Shown here in pieces: positions 1-8,591 of a DNA stretch of 64,000 bases. Every line of letters starts with the position of its first letter. The first letter of the stretch is position 1. The stretch spans positions 60,015 to 124,014 of the forward strand of contig ONKF01000010.1 of NCBI GenBank assembly GCA_900318335.1, given 5' to 3'. The translations under genes and the position numbers were made by a program. Below the pieces are notes generated by a model that was not told the origin of the DNA, searched no databases, and saw nothing but the letters and a program-made list of their open reading frames with translations. The stretch comes from an uncultured Prevotellaceae bacterium. Its GTDB lineage: Bacteria; Bacteroidota; Bacteroidia; Bacteroidales; Muribaculaceae.

Positions 1-1
1 G

Positions 2-736
2 GACAAGGCCCGCAAGGCGCTGGGCATCACTGCACCCACTCAGGGCGATGATGACGAGGACGTGGCCAAGGAGATTATCGGTGCCAGCACCAACAAGCGT
101 GTGAACGCCGGCCTGCTCACCTACCCCACCCTCATGGCTGTGGACATCCTTATCCAGCGTGCCGACTTCGTGCCCGTAGGCAAGGACCAGGAGCAGCATC
201 TGGAGCTGACCCGCAGGTTTGCCCGCCGCTTCAATTCATTCTACAAGACCGAATACTTCAATGAGCCTCAGAACTTCAACTTCGGCAGCGCGCCCGTCAA
301 GGTGCCTGGTCTGGACGGCAGTGGAAAGATGGGCAAGAGCGAGGGCAACTGCATCTATCTGGTGGATGACGAGAAGACCATCCGCAAGAAGGTGATGCGA
401 GCCGTGACCGACGGAGGCCCCACCGAGCCCAACCAACCCATGGCAGAGCCGGTGCAGAACCTGTTCACTATCCTCAAGCTCGTCGGTACCCCCGACAAGG
501 TGGAGTTCTTTACCGAAGCCTATAACAACTGCTCCATCCGCTACGGTGATCTGAAGAAGGAGATTGCCGAGGATATCGTGGCCATGACCTCGCCCATCCG
601 CGAGCGCATCCTGGACATCGAGAACGATAGCGCTTACTTGCACCGCGTCCTCGAGATGGGTGCCGAGCGTGCACGTGCACGTGCCAGCAAGACTCTGGCC
701 GATGTGCGTGAGATCATGGGTATCACCAAGTTCTAA
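2..736 (+). CDS. trpS: Tryptophan--tRNA ligase, 3' part (5' end outside window)
   Basis: Charges tRNA-Trp with tryptophan in the cytoplasm (class I aminoacyl-tRNA synthetase). The frame is open from base 2, so the gene starts outside the window and 244 codons are visible. The segment LLTYPTLMAVDILIQ followed by VGKDQEQHLELTRRFARRFN is the typical TrpRS core. KMGKSEGN (about 325-350) is the second class I signature, a KMSKS variant common in bacterial TrpRS. The C-terminal anticodon-binding helices follow. The N-terminal HIGH motif is not in the window. After the stop lies an AT-rich stretch of AAC and GTT repeats that could fold (761-820). Confidence 0.95.
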   Translation, partial: DKARKALGITAPTQGDDDEDVAKEIIGASTNKRVNAGLLTYPTLMAVDILIQRADFVPVGKDQEQHLELTRRFARRFNSFYKTEYFNEPQNFNFGSAPVKVPGLDGSGKMGKSEGNCIYLVDDEKTIRKKVMRAVTDGGPTEPNQPMAEPVQNLFTILKLVGTPDKVEFFTEAYNNCSIRYGDLKKEIAEDIVAMTSPIRERILDIENDSAYLHRVLEMGAERARARASKTLADVREIMGITKF

Positions 737-760
737 AACTACTATCAATCAAGCAACTTG

Positions 761-820
761 AACAACAAAAAACAACATTAACAACTAAATAATTTTAATA
801 ATTGTTGTTTGTTTGTTGTT
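761..820 (+). terminator. AT-rich imperfect inverted repeat after trpS
   Basis: A run of AACAAC-type repeats (761-776) faces a run of GTTGTT-type repeats (804-820), giving an imperfect stem with an AT-rich loop just downstream of the trpS stop. It may end trpS transcription. There is no GC-rich stem, so this is a weak call. Confidence 0.35.
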
Positions 821-860
821 CATTGTTGTTATGGCTGTTTGATTAATCTGGAAGCCATCG

Positions 861-1571
861 ATGAAAGGTCACATCGAGGACAAAGAATTTGGGAAGATTT
901 ACGTTGAACTGCGCCGGGGCATGACCTCGGTGCGGTTCACTTATCATACCGATGGCAGTCTGCTCATGCGGGCCCCGTTCGGCGTGTCTGTAGCCGACCT
1001 GAAACGCATGGTGGATATGAACCGCGAGCAGTTGCGACGGCTGCCGCGTCCCGAGGGCGTATCGTTCCACCTGGGCCAAGTCATAGAGTGCTACAAGTGT
1101 CGCGTCATCATCGAGTCCCAAAACAGAATGCCCGGATATATCCTCAACCACTGGGATGAAGACACCCTGCACTTGCAGGTCCACGAGAGCGCCGACCTGA
1201 ATGACGAGGGCGTCAAGCGAACGATTTCGACCGTCATTGGCCGGGCGATGGACGTCCAGGCCCATGCTGCCCTGTTGCCATTTGCCCACAAGGTCGCTGA
1301 TGAACTTGGACTACGGCCTGCCGGATTTGAAGTGGGCCGCGGCATGAGGAAATTGGGCCACTGCACTTCCAAACGCATCATCCAACTTTCCCGCAACCTC
1401 ATGTTTCTGCCCCAGGAACTCATCCGATACATCATCTGCCATGAGCTGGCCCACCTGACACACATGAACCACTCCCCCGAGTTCCACGCCCTGGTCAACC
1501 AGTACACCGACGGCCACGAGCGCGACCTGGAACAACAACTCCGCCACTTCCATTTCCCCATCCTCAAATAA
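861..1571 (+). CDS. YgjP/DUF45-like zinc metallopeptidase-domain protein
   Basis: A 236-residue protein of the YgjP-like (DUF45) family related to zincin proteases. The signature HELAH lies at residues 194-198, inside ICHELAHLTHMNHSPEF, with further histidines at 201 and 204 to complete metal binding. The segment RKLGHCTSKRIIQLSRNLMF just before it is typical of the family. No signal peptide is present, so it is probably cytoplasmic. The physiological substrate is unknown. It stands alone, 124 nt after trpS, and ends in an AT-rich gap. Confidence 0.85.
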   Translation: MKGHIEDKEFGKIYVELRRGMTSVRFTYHTDGSLLMRAPFGVSVADLKRMVDMNREQLRRLPRPEGVSFHLGQVIECYKCRVIIESQNRMPGYILNHWDEDTLHLQVHESADLNDEGVKRTISTVIGRAMDVQAHAALLPFAHKVADELGLRPAGFEVGRGMRKLGHCTSKRIIQLSRNLMFLPQELIRYIICHELAHLTHMNHSPEFHALVNQYTDGHERDLEQQLRHFHFPILK

Positions 1572-1636
1572 TTTCAAATTGACTATAAATCTGTAAAGTA
1601 TTTTTACAAATTCATAATACTTTTTGCCACGTTTTC

Positions 1637-1667
1637 TTGTTTTTTGTAGATTGTTGAACTACTTTTG
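1637..1667 (+). promoter_or_regulatory. Bacteroidota-type promoter for the dockerin-tailed protein
   Basis: TTG at 1637-1639 and TACTTTTG at 1660-1667 are separated by 20 nt, matching the -33/-7 pattern. This predicts a leader of roughly 55 nt before the ATG at 1731. Confidence 0.6.
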
Positions 1668-1730
1668 TAGATGGTTGGGGGACACATCATTCTGCAAACA
1701 TTCACTTCTATTAATTAAACATAAACAACG

Positions 1731-2624
1731 ATGAAAAGAGTCATTTTTTTATTATTGCTGCTTATTTCATTCAAAATGGTCTGGGCGCTCGAAACCACGC
1801 CCACTCCTGTGATTTACTATGAAATGACAGATGACGCATGCATTATCTGGGCAGAAGGCGATGGTGAAATACGCCTCTATGTTGAAGGCGTGCCGGTTGA
1901 GAATCCTTTCTCATTGGCATTTGGTGAGGAAGAAATTGTCATCATCGTTACAGCAACGGCCCAACAGGATGGTATGGAAATCAGTGATGTGGCAGTTGTT
2001 GAGATTACTATTCCAGCCGCCGACCCTAATTATGATCCTCATGAGGTTGGATACTGGGCTGTCTTAAAAGACCGATATGGACATGATTTGTGGTATAAAC
2101 TCGATGGAACAAATGACGAGGAAGGTTATCACACAGCATTATATCTTGTCTATTCCACGTTCGGAGGCTATAATCCTGAAACCACCACCGAAATACTTAA
2201 AATTCCTCTTTATATTGTTAAAGACGGCCTGAGATTTGGTCCTCCATCCGCCAATCAAAGTGTTTATTTAGGAAATGCTATTAACAATCCCCTTGTAGAG
2301 GGCGACTATTGCTACACTATTGAAGTTGGACATGCATACACAATTGGTATTGCTAAGCATCCTGAAACCGAGGATTTGTACTTATATGCAGCACAAACAT
2401 GGATTCCAGATTTTTCTGAGGATCCTAAAGACTATATCACTGGCGATGTAGATGCCGATGCCAAGGTTACTGTTGATGACATGACCACACTGATTGATTA
2501 CCTATTGAGCGGAGATACAGCATCCTTCAACAAGGATAATGCAGATGTGGACGGCAGTGGCATAATTAGCATCGATGACGTGACCATGCTCATCGACTAC
2601 TTGCTGACAGGTACCTGGAGATAA
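1731..2624 (+). CDS. Secreted protein of unknown function with C-terminal dockerin-like repeats
   Basis: A 297-residue exported protein. Residues 1-20 (MKRVIFLLLLLISFKMVWAL) are a signal peptide. The middle part is not recognised; an early stretch reads like a chitobiase/beta-hexosaminidase C-terminal-type Ig fold, a weak impression. The last 60 residues contain two Ca-binding dockerin-like repeats, GDVDADAKVTVDD and ADVDGSGIISIDD, each followed by (T/M)LIDYLL, and the protein ends shortly after LLTG. The same tail type occurs on the C10 peptidases at 59.3 and 62.0 kb. Codon use is more AT-rich than in neighbouring housekeeping genes. Confidence 0.75.
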   Translation: MKRVIFLLLLLISFKMVWALETTPTPVIYYEMTDDACIIWAEGDGEIRLYVEGVPVENPFSLAFGEEEIVIIVTATAQQDGMEISDVAVVEITIPAADPNYDPHEVGYWAVLKDRYGHDLWYKLDGTNDEEGYHTALYLVYSTFGGYNPETTTEILKIPLYIVKDGLRFGPPSANQSVYLGNAINNPLVEGDYCYTIEVGHAYTIGIAKHPETEDLYLYAAQTWIPDFSEDPKDYITGDVDADAKVTVDDMTTLIDYLLSGDTASFNKDNADVDGSGIISIDDVTMLIDYLLTGTWR

Positions 2625-2630
2625 AGCCAT

Positions 2631-2671
2631 CAGGGTGTATCATCACTGTGTTTGCGTAATGATACACCCTG
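2631..2671 (+). terminator. Strong hairpin terminator after the dockerin-tailed gene
   Basis: A perfect 13-bp stem pairs CAGGGTGTATCAT (2631-2643) with its reverse complement (2659-2671), followed by an AT-rich stretch. The stem resembles the hairpins at 16.16 and 47.3 kb. Confidence 0.7.
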
Positions 2672-2753
2672 ATTCATATTATTTTAGAAACCCGAAAAGC
2701 AAGAGGGTAATAACATTTGCCGATGGCATTCCCCATCCTCAAGTAGCCAACCG

Positions 2754-2831
2754 ACTTTAAATTTGCAGGATTTTTTTGTAAATTTAAAATCCAACTTTAA
2801 ATTTGTGAGATTTTTCTTGTAAATTTAAAGT
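2754..2831. repeat. Two tandem AT-rich palindromes upstream of a DUF4143 ATPase
   Basis: Copy 1 has arms ACTTTAAATTT (2754-2764) and AAATTTAAAAT (2780-2790). Copy 2 has arms ACTTTAAATTT (2794-2804) and AAATTTAAAGT (2821-2831). The copies are 40 nt apart with similar T-rich centres. Copy 2 covers the predicted -33 element, so this looks like a double operator for the following gene. Confidence 0.65.
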
Positions 2832-2847
2832 GGATTAAGTAACTTTG
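2817..2847 (+). promoter_or_regulatory. Promoter of the DUF4143 ATPase
   Basis: TTG at 2817-2819 and TAACTTTG at 2840-2847 are 20 nt apart, and the ATG follows at 2867. The -33 element lies inside the second palindrome, which suggests control by a protein binding there. Confidence 0.6.
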
Positions 2848-2866
2848 CGCTCAAAACATCACGAAT

Positions 2867-4018
2867 ATGATACACCGCACCCTTCAATCATCACTTGAGC
2901 GACTTGCCACCAAGTATCCTGTCATCACCTTGACTGGACCACGACAGTCAGGGAAATCAACTTTGTTGAAACACGCCTTTCCTGATTACAAGTATATTTC
3001 CCTTGAAGACCTTGATATGAGGGAATTTGCCACCACTGATCCCCGTGGTTTTCTCAACACCTTCTCAAGCCATGTGATTCTTGATGAGGCACAACGCGTT
3101 TCATCGTTGTTTTCATACATTCAAACTCATGTGGATAACACAGATGAATCTGGCATGTTCATCTTGGCTGGTTCTCACAATTTCCTGCTCATGGAGAGCG
3201 TCAACCAGTCCCTGGCGGGTCGCACTGCTATCCTCAAATTGTTACCCTTTTCCCGCAATGAAATGAAAGATGGTGCAGTGCTACCAGCCAGCATTAATGA
3301 GCAGATTTATTATGGGGCCTATCCGCGACTGTATGACAAGGGTTTAGCTCCAAATGAGTTTTATCCTTATTATGTTCAGACCTATGTTGAACGGGACGTT
3401 AGACAACTGAAAAACATAGGAGATTTAAGTAGATTCACTCGATTCATCAAGTTGTGCGCCGGACGCATCGGGCAGTTACTTAACCTTTCATCGTTGGCAG
3501 TGGAATGCGGTGTATCTGTGCCAACTATCACATCGTGGCTATCGGTGCTTGAAGCCAGCTATATCTGCTACTTGTTGCGACCCGATTGGAATAACTTCGC
3601 CAAACGCCTCGTCAAAAATCCAAAACTCTATTTCTATGATACAGGACTTGCTTGTTCCTTGCTGGATATCAAGTCACCAGAGCAGCTTGACCTTCATTTC
3701 TCGCGAGGTGCCCTATTTGAAAACATGGTAATTAACGAGTTCATCAAGAAAGCTTGGAACCAAGGGCAAGAAACCGACCTGCGCTTCTGGCGCGACAGCC
3801 AAGGCAACGAGGTGGACCTTCTCGTCTATGACGCAGGTCAGCCATCAGCCTATGAAATCAAATCGGGAGAAACTTTTCACCCTGATTTTTTCAAGGGATT
3901 AACCAAATGGGGCACTATCTCAGGTACTGATGCGAGCCATCTCAATGTCATCTATGGTGGACAACAGCCCATAGCTACTGCCAATGGCCAATTGATGACA
4001 CTCAACGACATAGATTAG
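2867..4018 (+). CDS. AAA_14/DUF4143 ATP-binding protein
   Basis: A 383-residue protein with an N-terminal AAA-type ATPase domain: the Walker A motif GPRQSGKST is at about residues 24-32 and the Walker B-like VILDEAQR at about 70-77. The C-terminal DUF4143 domain contains a PD-(D/E)XK-like segment (GNEVDLLVYD, then YEIKSGE). The family is common in Bacteroidota in many copies per genome, and its function is unsettled. The gene is monocistronic, with its own promoter and a double palindrome upstream. No transmembrane segment or signal peptide is seen. Confidence 0.85.
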   Translation: MIHRTLQSSLERLATKYPVITLTGPRQSGKSTLLKHAFPDYKYISLEDLDMREFATTDPRGFLNTFSSHVILDEAQRVSSLFSYIQTHVDNTDESGMFILAGSHNFLLMESVNQSLAGRTAILKLLPFSRNEMKDGAVLPASINEQIYYGAYPRLYDKGLAPNEFYPYYVQTYVERDVRQLKNIGDLSRFTRFIKLCAGRIGQLLNLSSLAVECGVSVPTITSWLSVLEASYICYLLRPDWNNFAKRLVKNPKLYFYDTGLACSLLDIKSPEQLDLHFSRGALFENMVINEFIKKAWNQGQETDLRFWRDSQGNEVDLLVYDAGQPSAYEIKSGETFHPDFFKGLTKWGTISGTDASHLNVIYGGQQPIATANGQLMTLNDID

Positions 4019-4095
4019 CAGAAACAACTCGATGAAATACAATAATTTGTGTTTACAATCTCAGTAATTTCCCCTAATAACCTATTTTAGTGAGG

Positions 4096-5172
4096 TTAGT
4101 GAATTGTGACTTGGGTGGCGCCGAAGCCGTATTCACGGAAACTGGCATCCTGGGCAGTGCAACGCGGGTAACGGCGCTTGAGTTCGCTTAACAGGTGCTG
4201 GCGCAACTTGCCCTCGCCCTTGCCATGAATGAAGACAATGCGCTGGCCGCGCTTGTTGATGTTGGCATCCATCACTTCACGGAACTTGTCCATCTGGTAC
4301 TCGAGGATAGCGCCAGGCGTCATGCCGTTGAGGTTGTCCATCAGCGAACTGATGTGCAAGTCCTGAACGATGATGCCATTGTTGTCAACCTTCTTCTGGA
4401 CAGGCTTGCGCTGCGGACGATCCATACGTTTCTTCTCCTTCATGGCACGTTCAAGTTCACCGCTGTCGATGCGCATCATACGGGCTGGGCGGTCGTTGGT
4501 GACGATTTCCACCGCGATGACAGGCACGTCAAAGTAAGGGTTCTCGTGGAAGCAATGCACCTTGTAGAACTTGGTCACATCGAGGCGCTGCTCAATTAGA
4601 GCCGGATTCTTAAGCTTAAAACCCTTGCCCTGCTTGAAGGCGACATACTGCACCGCAATATGGGTCATGTCGTTGAGGTCATCGTGGCCGAATTCCTCGA
4701 GTTGTATCTGGATATTAGGCTCGACGATGCCGTGATAGCGGGTGATCCACTCGCCATCACCGTCACCACGGGTCATGTAGGTGAAATACAGGAAATAGTT
4801 GCTGTCGTTGACCAGCGAAGCATAAAATGTGGTCGTGTTCAAGTGCTTGATTTCGCGAGCCTCGTAGCCCAGCACGACGTTAAGCACTTCGCCCTCGGGA
4901 GTTTCCTCGATGGGCAACGTGGGCTCTGGTGCGGGTTGAGGCTTGGGAGCGGGCTTATCGGGCTCCACAAGACGGGTACGTATGTCAAGCGGACGTTCAT
5001 AGGCCGAAGCCTTGGTTCCCGCTTGCCCCACAACGACCAGATCGCGCTCCAACGCCGGGCGCTCAAAGCCATCCTCGTCCTCTACATAGACGGTCTTGCC
5101 GTCAATTCTGGACACTCTGCCGCCTCCCACATCATTGAGGAAGCGCACGATATCGTTAATCTTTACATTCAT
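4096..5172 (-). CDS. DUF2027 and Smr domain protein
   Basis: A 358-residue protein read from the minus strand. The N-terminal part (MNVKINDIVRFLNDVGGG) is the DUF2027 start found in Bacteroidota. The middle is a beta-rich region, followed by a charged linker (about residues 245-265). The C-terminal Smr domain has the signature HGKGEGKLR from residue 316, which in MutS2-type Smr domains is tied to nuclease activity. The role of the DUF2027 fusion is not established; nucleic acid binding is likely. A -7-like TAACTTCG (5204-5211, minus) lies upstream. Confidence 0.85.
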   Translation of the reverse strand: MNVKINDIVRFLNDVGGGRVSRIDGKTVYVEDEDGFERPALERDLVVVGQAGTKASAYERPLDIRTRLVEPDKPAPKPQPAPEPTLPIEETPEGEVLNVVLGYEAREIKHLNTTTFYASLVNDSNYFLYFTYMTRGDGDGEWITRYHGIVEPNIQIQLEEFGHDDLNDMTHIAVQYVAFKQGKGFKLKNPALIEQRLDVTKFYKVHCFHENPYFDVPVIAVEIVTNDRPARMMRIDSGELERAMKEKKRMDRPQRKPVQKKVDNNGIIVQDLHISSLMDNLNGMTPGAILEYQMDKFREVMDANINKRGQRIVFIHGKGEGKLRQHLLSELKRRYPRCTAQDASFREYGFGATQVTIH

Positions 5173-5308
5173 GATAGATGTGTCATTTTCTGATTTTAGG
5201 CTGCGAAGTTACAAAAAAAACGCCACATATCACCCAAAATAAACAGACAAGCCCCATGTTTGACTTGAATAGTGCAAACAAGGGGCCCGTCAGATAACAG
5301 CTAATGGC

Positions 5309-6448
5309 TTAGTACTTGTGGTCGGTATTGTCGAGTTCGTCGCTGGTAAGTTTGCGACGGTCCATTTTATACCAGCAGTAGGCGATATAAGCCAGGACGA
5401 AGGGGACAAGGATGCTCACGACGCTCATCACGGTGAGGGTGAACTCACTGGAGGAGCTGTTGCGCAGTGTAAGCGAACTCTGGACGTCGAGCAGCGAGGG
5501 CAGGTAAGCCGTGTTGTTATAACCGACTACCCAGAAGAGGGTCAGCACCACCAGGACGGTGCCGATGCCAGCGGGCCAGATACCGTAGCGGTAACCGGCC
5601 TTCCACAGCGTCTTGCCGATGCCGTAGAGCACCATCACCACGCCCAGGAGCAGTATAATCAGCGCCCACCACATCGTCAGGTAATTGTGCAGATACTTGA
5701 AAGGTACCCATTGCGCATTGCCACTGTCGTCATAGCCCACGCCTGGGGCAGTAAGGATCACAGCTACTGTGGCAAGGAAGAGCACGACAAACACCGCGGC
5801 ATTGACCAGCAACAGCTTGTGCTGGCTCTTGTTCACCTCGTCGTCATCAATATTGTTGATAAAGTAGAGCGATGCCAGGGTACGGGCCAGGAAGAACACC
5901 ATGAAACCGAACAACAGGCACTTCCAGCACAGGATGGCCTCGATACCATGACGGGGGCCCCACTGCGAGATGGATGACGCCTGCACGTTGAGGATGTTGC
6001 TCTTGGTCACTGTGAACTCGGCGCCAAAGAACATTGTCGCCACAGCCACACCCAGAAGAACCGGGCCCACGATACCATTGATGAGCAGTAACGTGTCGTA
6101 GAAACGTGAGCCGTAGATGTTACCAGGTTTGGAACGGTACTCATAGCTAATGGCCTGTATCACAAAGCTGAACAGAATGAGCATCCACAGCCAATAAGCA
6201 CCACCGAAGCTCGTGCTGTAGAACAATGGGAACGAAGCGAAAAAGGCACCGCCAAAGGTCACCAGCGTCGTGTAGGTCAGCTCCCACTTGCGGCCCATCG
6301 AGTTGATGAGCAAGGCGCGCTTGTCGGGCTTGGTGTAATGGATGAGCATCGACTGTCCACCCTGCACCATGAGCAGGAACACCAGCAGGGCGCCCAGCAC
6401 CGACATGATAAGCCACCAGTAATTCTGTAAAAGATTATAAGTAGTCAT
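5309..6448 (-). CDS. cydB: Cytochrome bd ubiquinol oxidase subunit II
   Basis: Membrane subunit II of the cytochrome bd oxidase, which with CydA reduces O2 using quinol. The 379-residue protein is made of repeated hydrophobic helices, with the early segment NYWWLIMSVLGALLVFLLMVQ and the family's usual length. It follows cydA by 20 nt in the same direction and is surely co-transcribed. Its start at 6448 is preceded by an unusually good Shine-Dalgarno sequence (AGGAGG). Confidence 0.95.
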   Translation of the reverse strand: MTTYNLLQNYWWLIMSVLGALLVFLLMVQGGQSMLIHYTKPDKRALLINSMGRKWELTYTTLVTFGGAFFASFPLFYSTSFGGAYWLWMLILFSFVIQAISYEYRSKPGNIYGSRFYDTLLLINGIVGPVLLGVAVATMFFGAEFTVTKSNILNVQASSISQWGPRHGIEAILCWKCLLFGFMVFFLARTLASLYFINNIDDDEVNKSQHKLLLVNAAVFVVLFLATVAVILTAPGVGYDDSGNAQWVPFKYLHNYLTMWWALIILLLGVVMVLYGIGKTLWKAGYRYGIWPAGIGTVLVVLTLFWVVGYNNTAYLPSLLDVQSSLTLRNSSSSEFTLTVMSVVSILVPFVLAYIAYCWYKMDRRKLTSDELDNTDHKY

Positions 6449-6453
6449 GACTT

Positions 6454-6465
6454 GGTTCCTCCTTT
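6454..6465 (-). promoter_or_regulatory. Canonical Shine-Dalgarno site before cydB
   Basis: On the minus strand AAAGGAGGAACC lies 5-9 nt before the cydB ATG. Bacteroidota genes mostly lack such sites, so this one stands out and fixes the cydB start. It may let cydB be translated independently of cydA. Confidence 0.6.
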
Positions 6466-6468
6466 CGA

Positions 6469-8046
6469 TTAATCGTTAACGGTGTCTAAGTTGGTCTGCG
6501 ACTTCTTGGAAATCTGCTTGCAGATGATGCCGATGTCGGCAATCAGCAAAGCGGTGAATACCACGGCAAATATCCAGAAGGTCACCTGCACATAGCCTGC
6601 ACTCAGATCACTGATAGCCACCTTGTTGGGCATCAGGTCCTGAATAGTCCAGGGCTGGCGTCCCACCTCGGCGACAATCCATCCGCTGGCGCTGCACAGG
6701 TAGGTCAACGGAATGGTGATGATGGCCAGTATATGCCACCACTTGGCCCACTTGGCCTTGTTAAGGATTTCGGGCTTGTAAGCAAACAGCAGGGCCAGTA
6801 ACAGGAACAGCATCAGGTAGCCGCCCACGGTCACCATGAAGTGGAAGGTGTAGAACGTCAGCGGCACGTTGGGAATCGCCTCCTCGGGTTTATCGAGGTA
6901 GGCATAACCGAAGTTCTTGAAGTCGGCGTTGATAGTACTCTTGAGGCTGTCCTGCATGAGTGTGTTGCCGCTGGACATTGCCGCACTGTACTGCGACAGC
7001 ATCTCCTGCAACCGCTTGCCACGTTCCATGCGCTCGGCATAGGAAACGGTGTTCACCTCGTTGCCCTCTTTGTCATAGGAAACGCCATTGATGATGTCCT
7101 CGATACCGGGAACAAACGCCTTGAAATCATGGGTTGCAAGGAAGGACAAGCCATAGGGGATGCTGATGTCGAACAGATATGGATCCTGCTCATCAAAGGC
7201 TTGCTTGGAAGGATTCAAGATACCAAATGCCACAATCGCCTGGCCGTGGTCACCCTTGTAGAGACCCTCCATGGCAGCCAGTTTCATGGGCTGGTACTTA
7301 GCTACAGTGATTGCACTCGTGTCGCCGGTAACCATGGTCAGCACAATGCCTATCACACCTACCCATGCGCCCACCTTGAGACTACGCCAGCAGTGATCAA
7401 GATTGCGTTTCTTGAGCATCATCCAGCCACACACGCCACACACAAACACGCCGCCTAACGCCCAAGCGCTCAACACGGTGTGGAAAAACTTGCTCATTGC
7501 CATAGGCGAGAGCGCCACGGCCGCAAAACTCGTCATCTCGTTACGCATCGTGGCGGGGTTGAACTCGCATCCCGTGGGATACTGCATCCACGCGTTGGCC
7601 ACAAGAATCCACAATGCCGACAGGCTGGCACCGATGGCGGTCAGCCACGTGGCGGCGAGGTGGAATTTGGGGCTCACTTTCTTCCAGCCGAAGAACATCA
7701 CGGCGATGAACGTCGATTCCATAAAGAAGGCCAAGATGCCCTCGACAGCCAGTGGCGCACCGAAGATGTCACCAACAAACCAGCTGTAGTTGGACCAGTT
7801 AGTACCAAACTCAAACTCGAGGATGATGCCCGTTGCCACACCGATGGCAAAGTTCACCCCGAAGATGGTCATCCAAAACTTGGTTGTCGCCAGCCATTTC
7901 TCACTCTTGGTCTTTAGGTAGATCGTTTCCATCACGGCCACGATGATGCCCAGACCGAGCGTTAACGGGACGAACAGCCAATGGTAGATAGCCGTGAGTG
8001 CAAATTGCGCCCGCGACCAGTCAACAACATTGATTAATTCTTCCAT
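6469..8046 (-). CDS. cydA: Cytochrome bd ubiquinol oxidase subunit I
   Basis: Haem-bearing subunit I of the bd-type quinol oxidase in the inner membrane. The 525-residue protein begins with SRAQFALTAIYHWLFVPLTLGL, whose histidine is the conserved haem ligand. VAEVGRQPWTIQDLMP near the C-terminus is the conserved GRQPW signature. Length and helix pattern agree with the family. It lies between the DUF4492 gene and cydB in the usual Bacteroidota order. It probably protects an anaerobe from oxygen and supports nanaerobic respiration. Confidence 0.96.
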   Translation of the reverse strand: MEELINVVDWSRAQFALTAIYHWLFVPLTLGLGIIVAVMETIYLKTKSEKWLATTKFWMTIFGVNFAIGVATGIILEFEFGTNWSNYSWFVGDIFGAPLAVEGILAFFMESTFIAVMFFGWKKVSPKFHLAATWLTAIGASLSALWILVANAWMQYPTGCEFNPATMRNEMTSFAAVALSPMAMSKFFHTVLSAWALGGVFVCGVCGWMMLKKRNLDHCWRSLKVGAWVGVIGIVLTMVTGDTSAITVAKYQPMKLAAMEGLYKGDHGQAIVAFGILNPSKQAFDEQDPYLFDISIPYGLSFLATHDFKAFVPGIEDIINGVSYDKEGNEVNTVSYAERMERGKRLQEMLSQYSAAMSSGNTLMQDSLKSTINADFKNFGYAYLDKPEEAIPNVPLTFYTFHFMVTVGGYLMLFLLLALLFAYKPEILNKAKWAKWWHILAIITIPLTYLCSASGWIVAEVGRQPWTIQDLMPNKVAISDLSAGYVQVTFWIFAVVFTALLIADIGIICKQISKKSQTNLDTVND

Positions 8047-8060
8047 ATTATTTTGGTTTT

Positions 8061-8095
8061 AAGTTTATAGTTATCAGTTGCAAGTCATAAGTCGG
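8061..8095. repeat. Degenerate heptamer array upstream of cydA
   Basis: Five consecutive 7-nt units fit the consensus NAGTYNN: AAGTTTA, TAGTTAT, CAGTTGC, AAGTCAT, AAGTCGG. Similar 7-nt-period arrays occur at 43771-43808 and 54463-54490. Confidence 0.5.
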
Positions 8096-8110
8096 GATGC
8101 CAACTATCGT

Positions 8111-8347
8111 CTATGGTCCTGGGACCAGCTGTTGGCGTACGTATTCGGTCTTCTCCTGATCGCTGTCACACTTGGTGCCCAGAAAGTCGGGGAAGAAAAT
8201 CATCTTGATGACAATAAAGAAGATAAACAGCTTGATGAAGATGATAAGCCACAGTGTCTTGCCCACAGTCATACTGCGGAATCCATCATAATACAGATGG
8301 AAAACGCGCGACCAGAAGCCTTGCTTGTTTGTGGAACTATCACTCAT
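8111..8347 (-). CDS. DUF4492 small membrane protein of the cyd operon
   Basis: A 78-residue protein with one strong membrane helix (WLIIFIKLFIFFIVIKMIFF), belonging to the DUF4492 family that precedes cydA in Bacteroidota. The ATG at 8347 (MSDSSTNKQGF) is chosen over an upstream TTG at 8371, because the predicted promoter (-7 box 8376-8383) puts the transcript start near 8370. It probably acts as an accessory subunit or assembly factor of cytochrome bd, by analogy with small Cyd subunits; this is inference from context. Confidence 0.8.
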   Translation of the reverse strand: MSDSSTNKQGFWSRVFHLYYDGFRSMTVGKTLWLIIFIKLFIFFIVIKMIFFPDFLGTKCDSDQEKTEYVRQQLVPGP

Positions 8348-8375
8348 GGCGGAGAGGATTATGGTTAACAAAATA

Positions 8376-8405
8376 CAAAATTAATAGAAAAAATCAAATT
8401 TGCAA
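8376..8405 (-). promoter_or_regulatory. Promoter of the DUF4492-cydAB operon
   Basis: On the minus strand TTG (8403-8405) and TAATTTTG (8376-8383) are 19 nt apart. This is the only clear promoter upstream of the three-gene operon. Confidence 0.65.
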
Positions 8406-8528
8406 AAAATTGCCCCAAAAACTTTCAATTTCAATCAATAACATCGATAAAAGCATCAAGAATTTTGCCCCACAAGCATTTTTCACTTTATTCGGCAGTG
8501 CCTCGACAAAAAAAGAATGTAATTCTTT

Positions 8529-8558
8529 TTGATTTGTGCTCGGCTTGCACTACCTTTG
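8529..8558 (+). promoter_or_regulatory. Promoter of the GSCFA-murF/alr operon
   Basis: TTG at 8529-8531 and TACCTTTG at 8551-8558 are spaced by 19 nt, 34 nt before the ATG at 8592. Confidence 0.7.
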
Positions 8559-8591
8559 CAAGTTAAACAACCATTATATTGAGTTATACCG

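Noticed and set aside
8348-8371. TTG start for the DUF4492 protein
   Set aside because: It coincides with the predicted transcript start. The ATG at 8347 fits.
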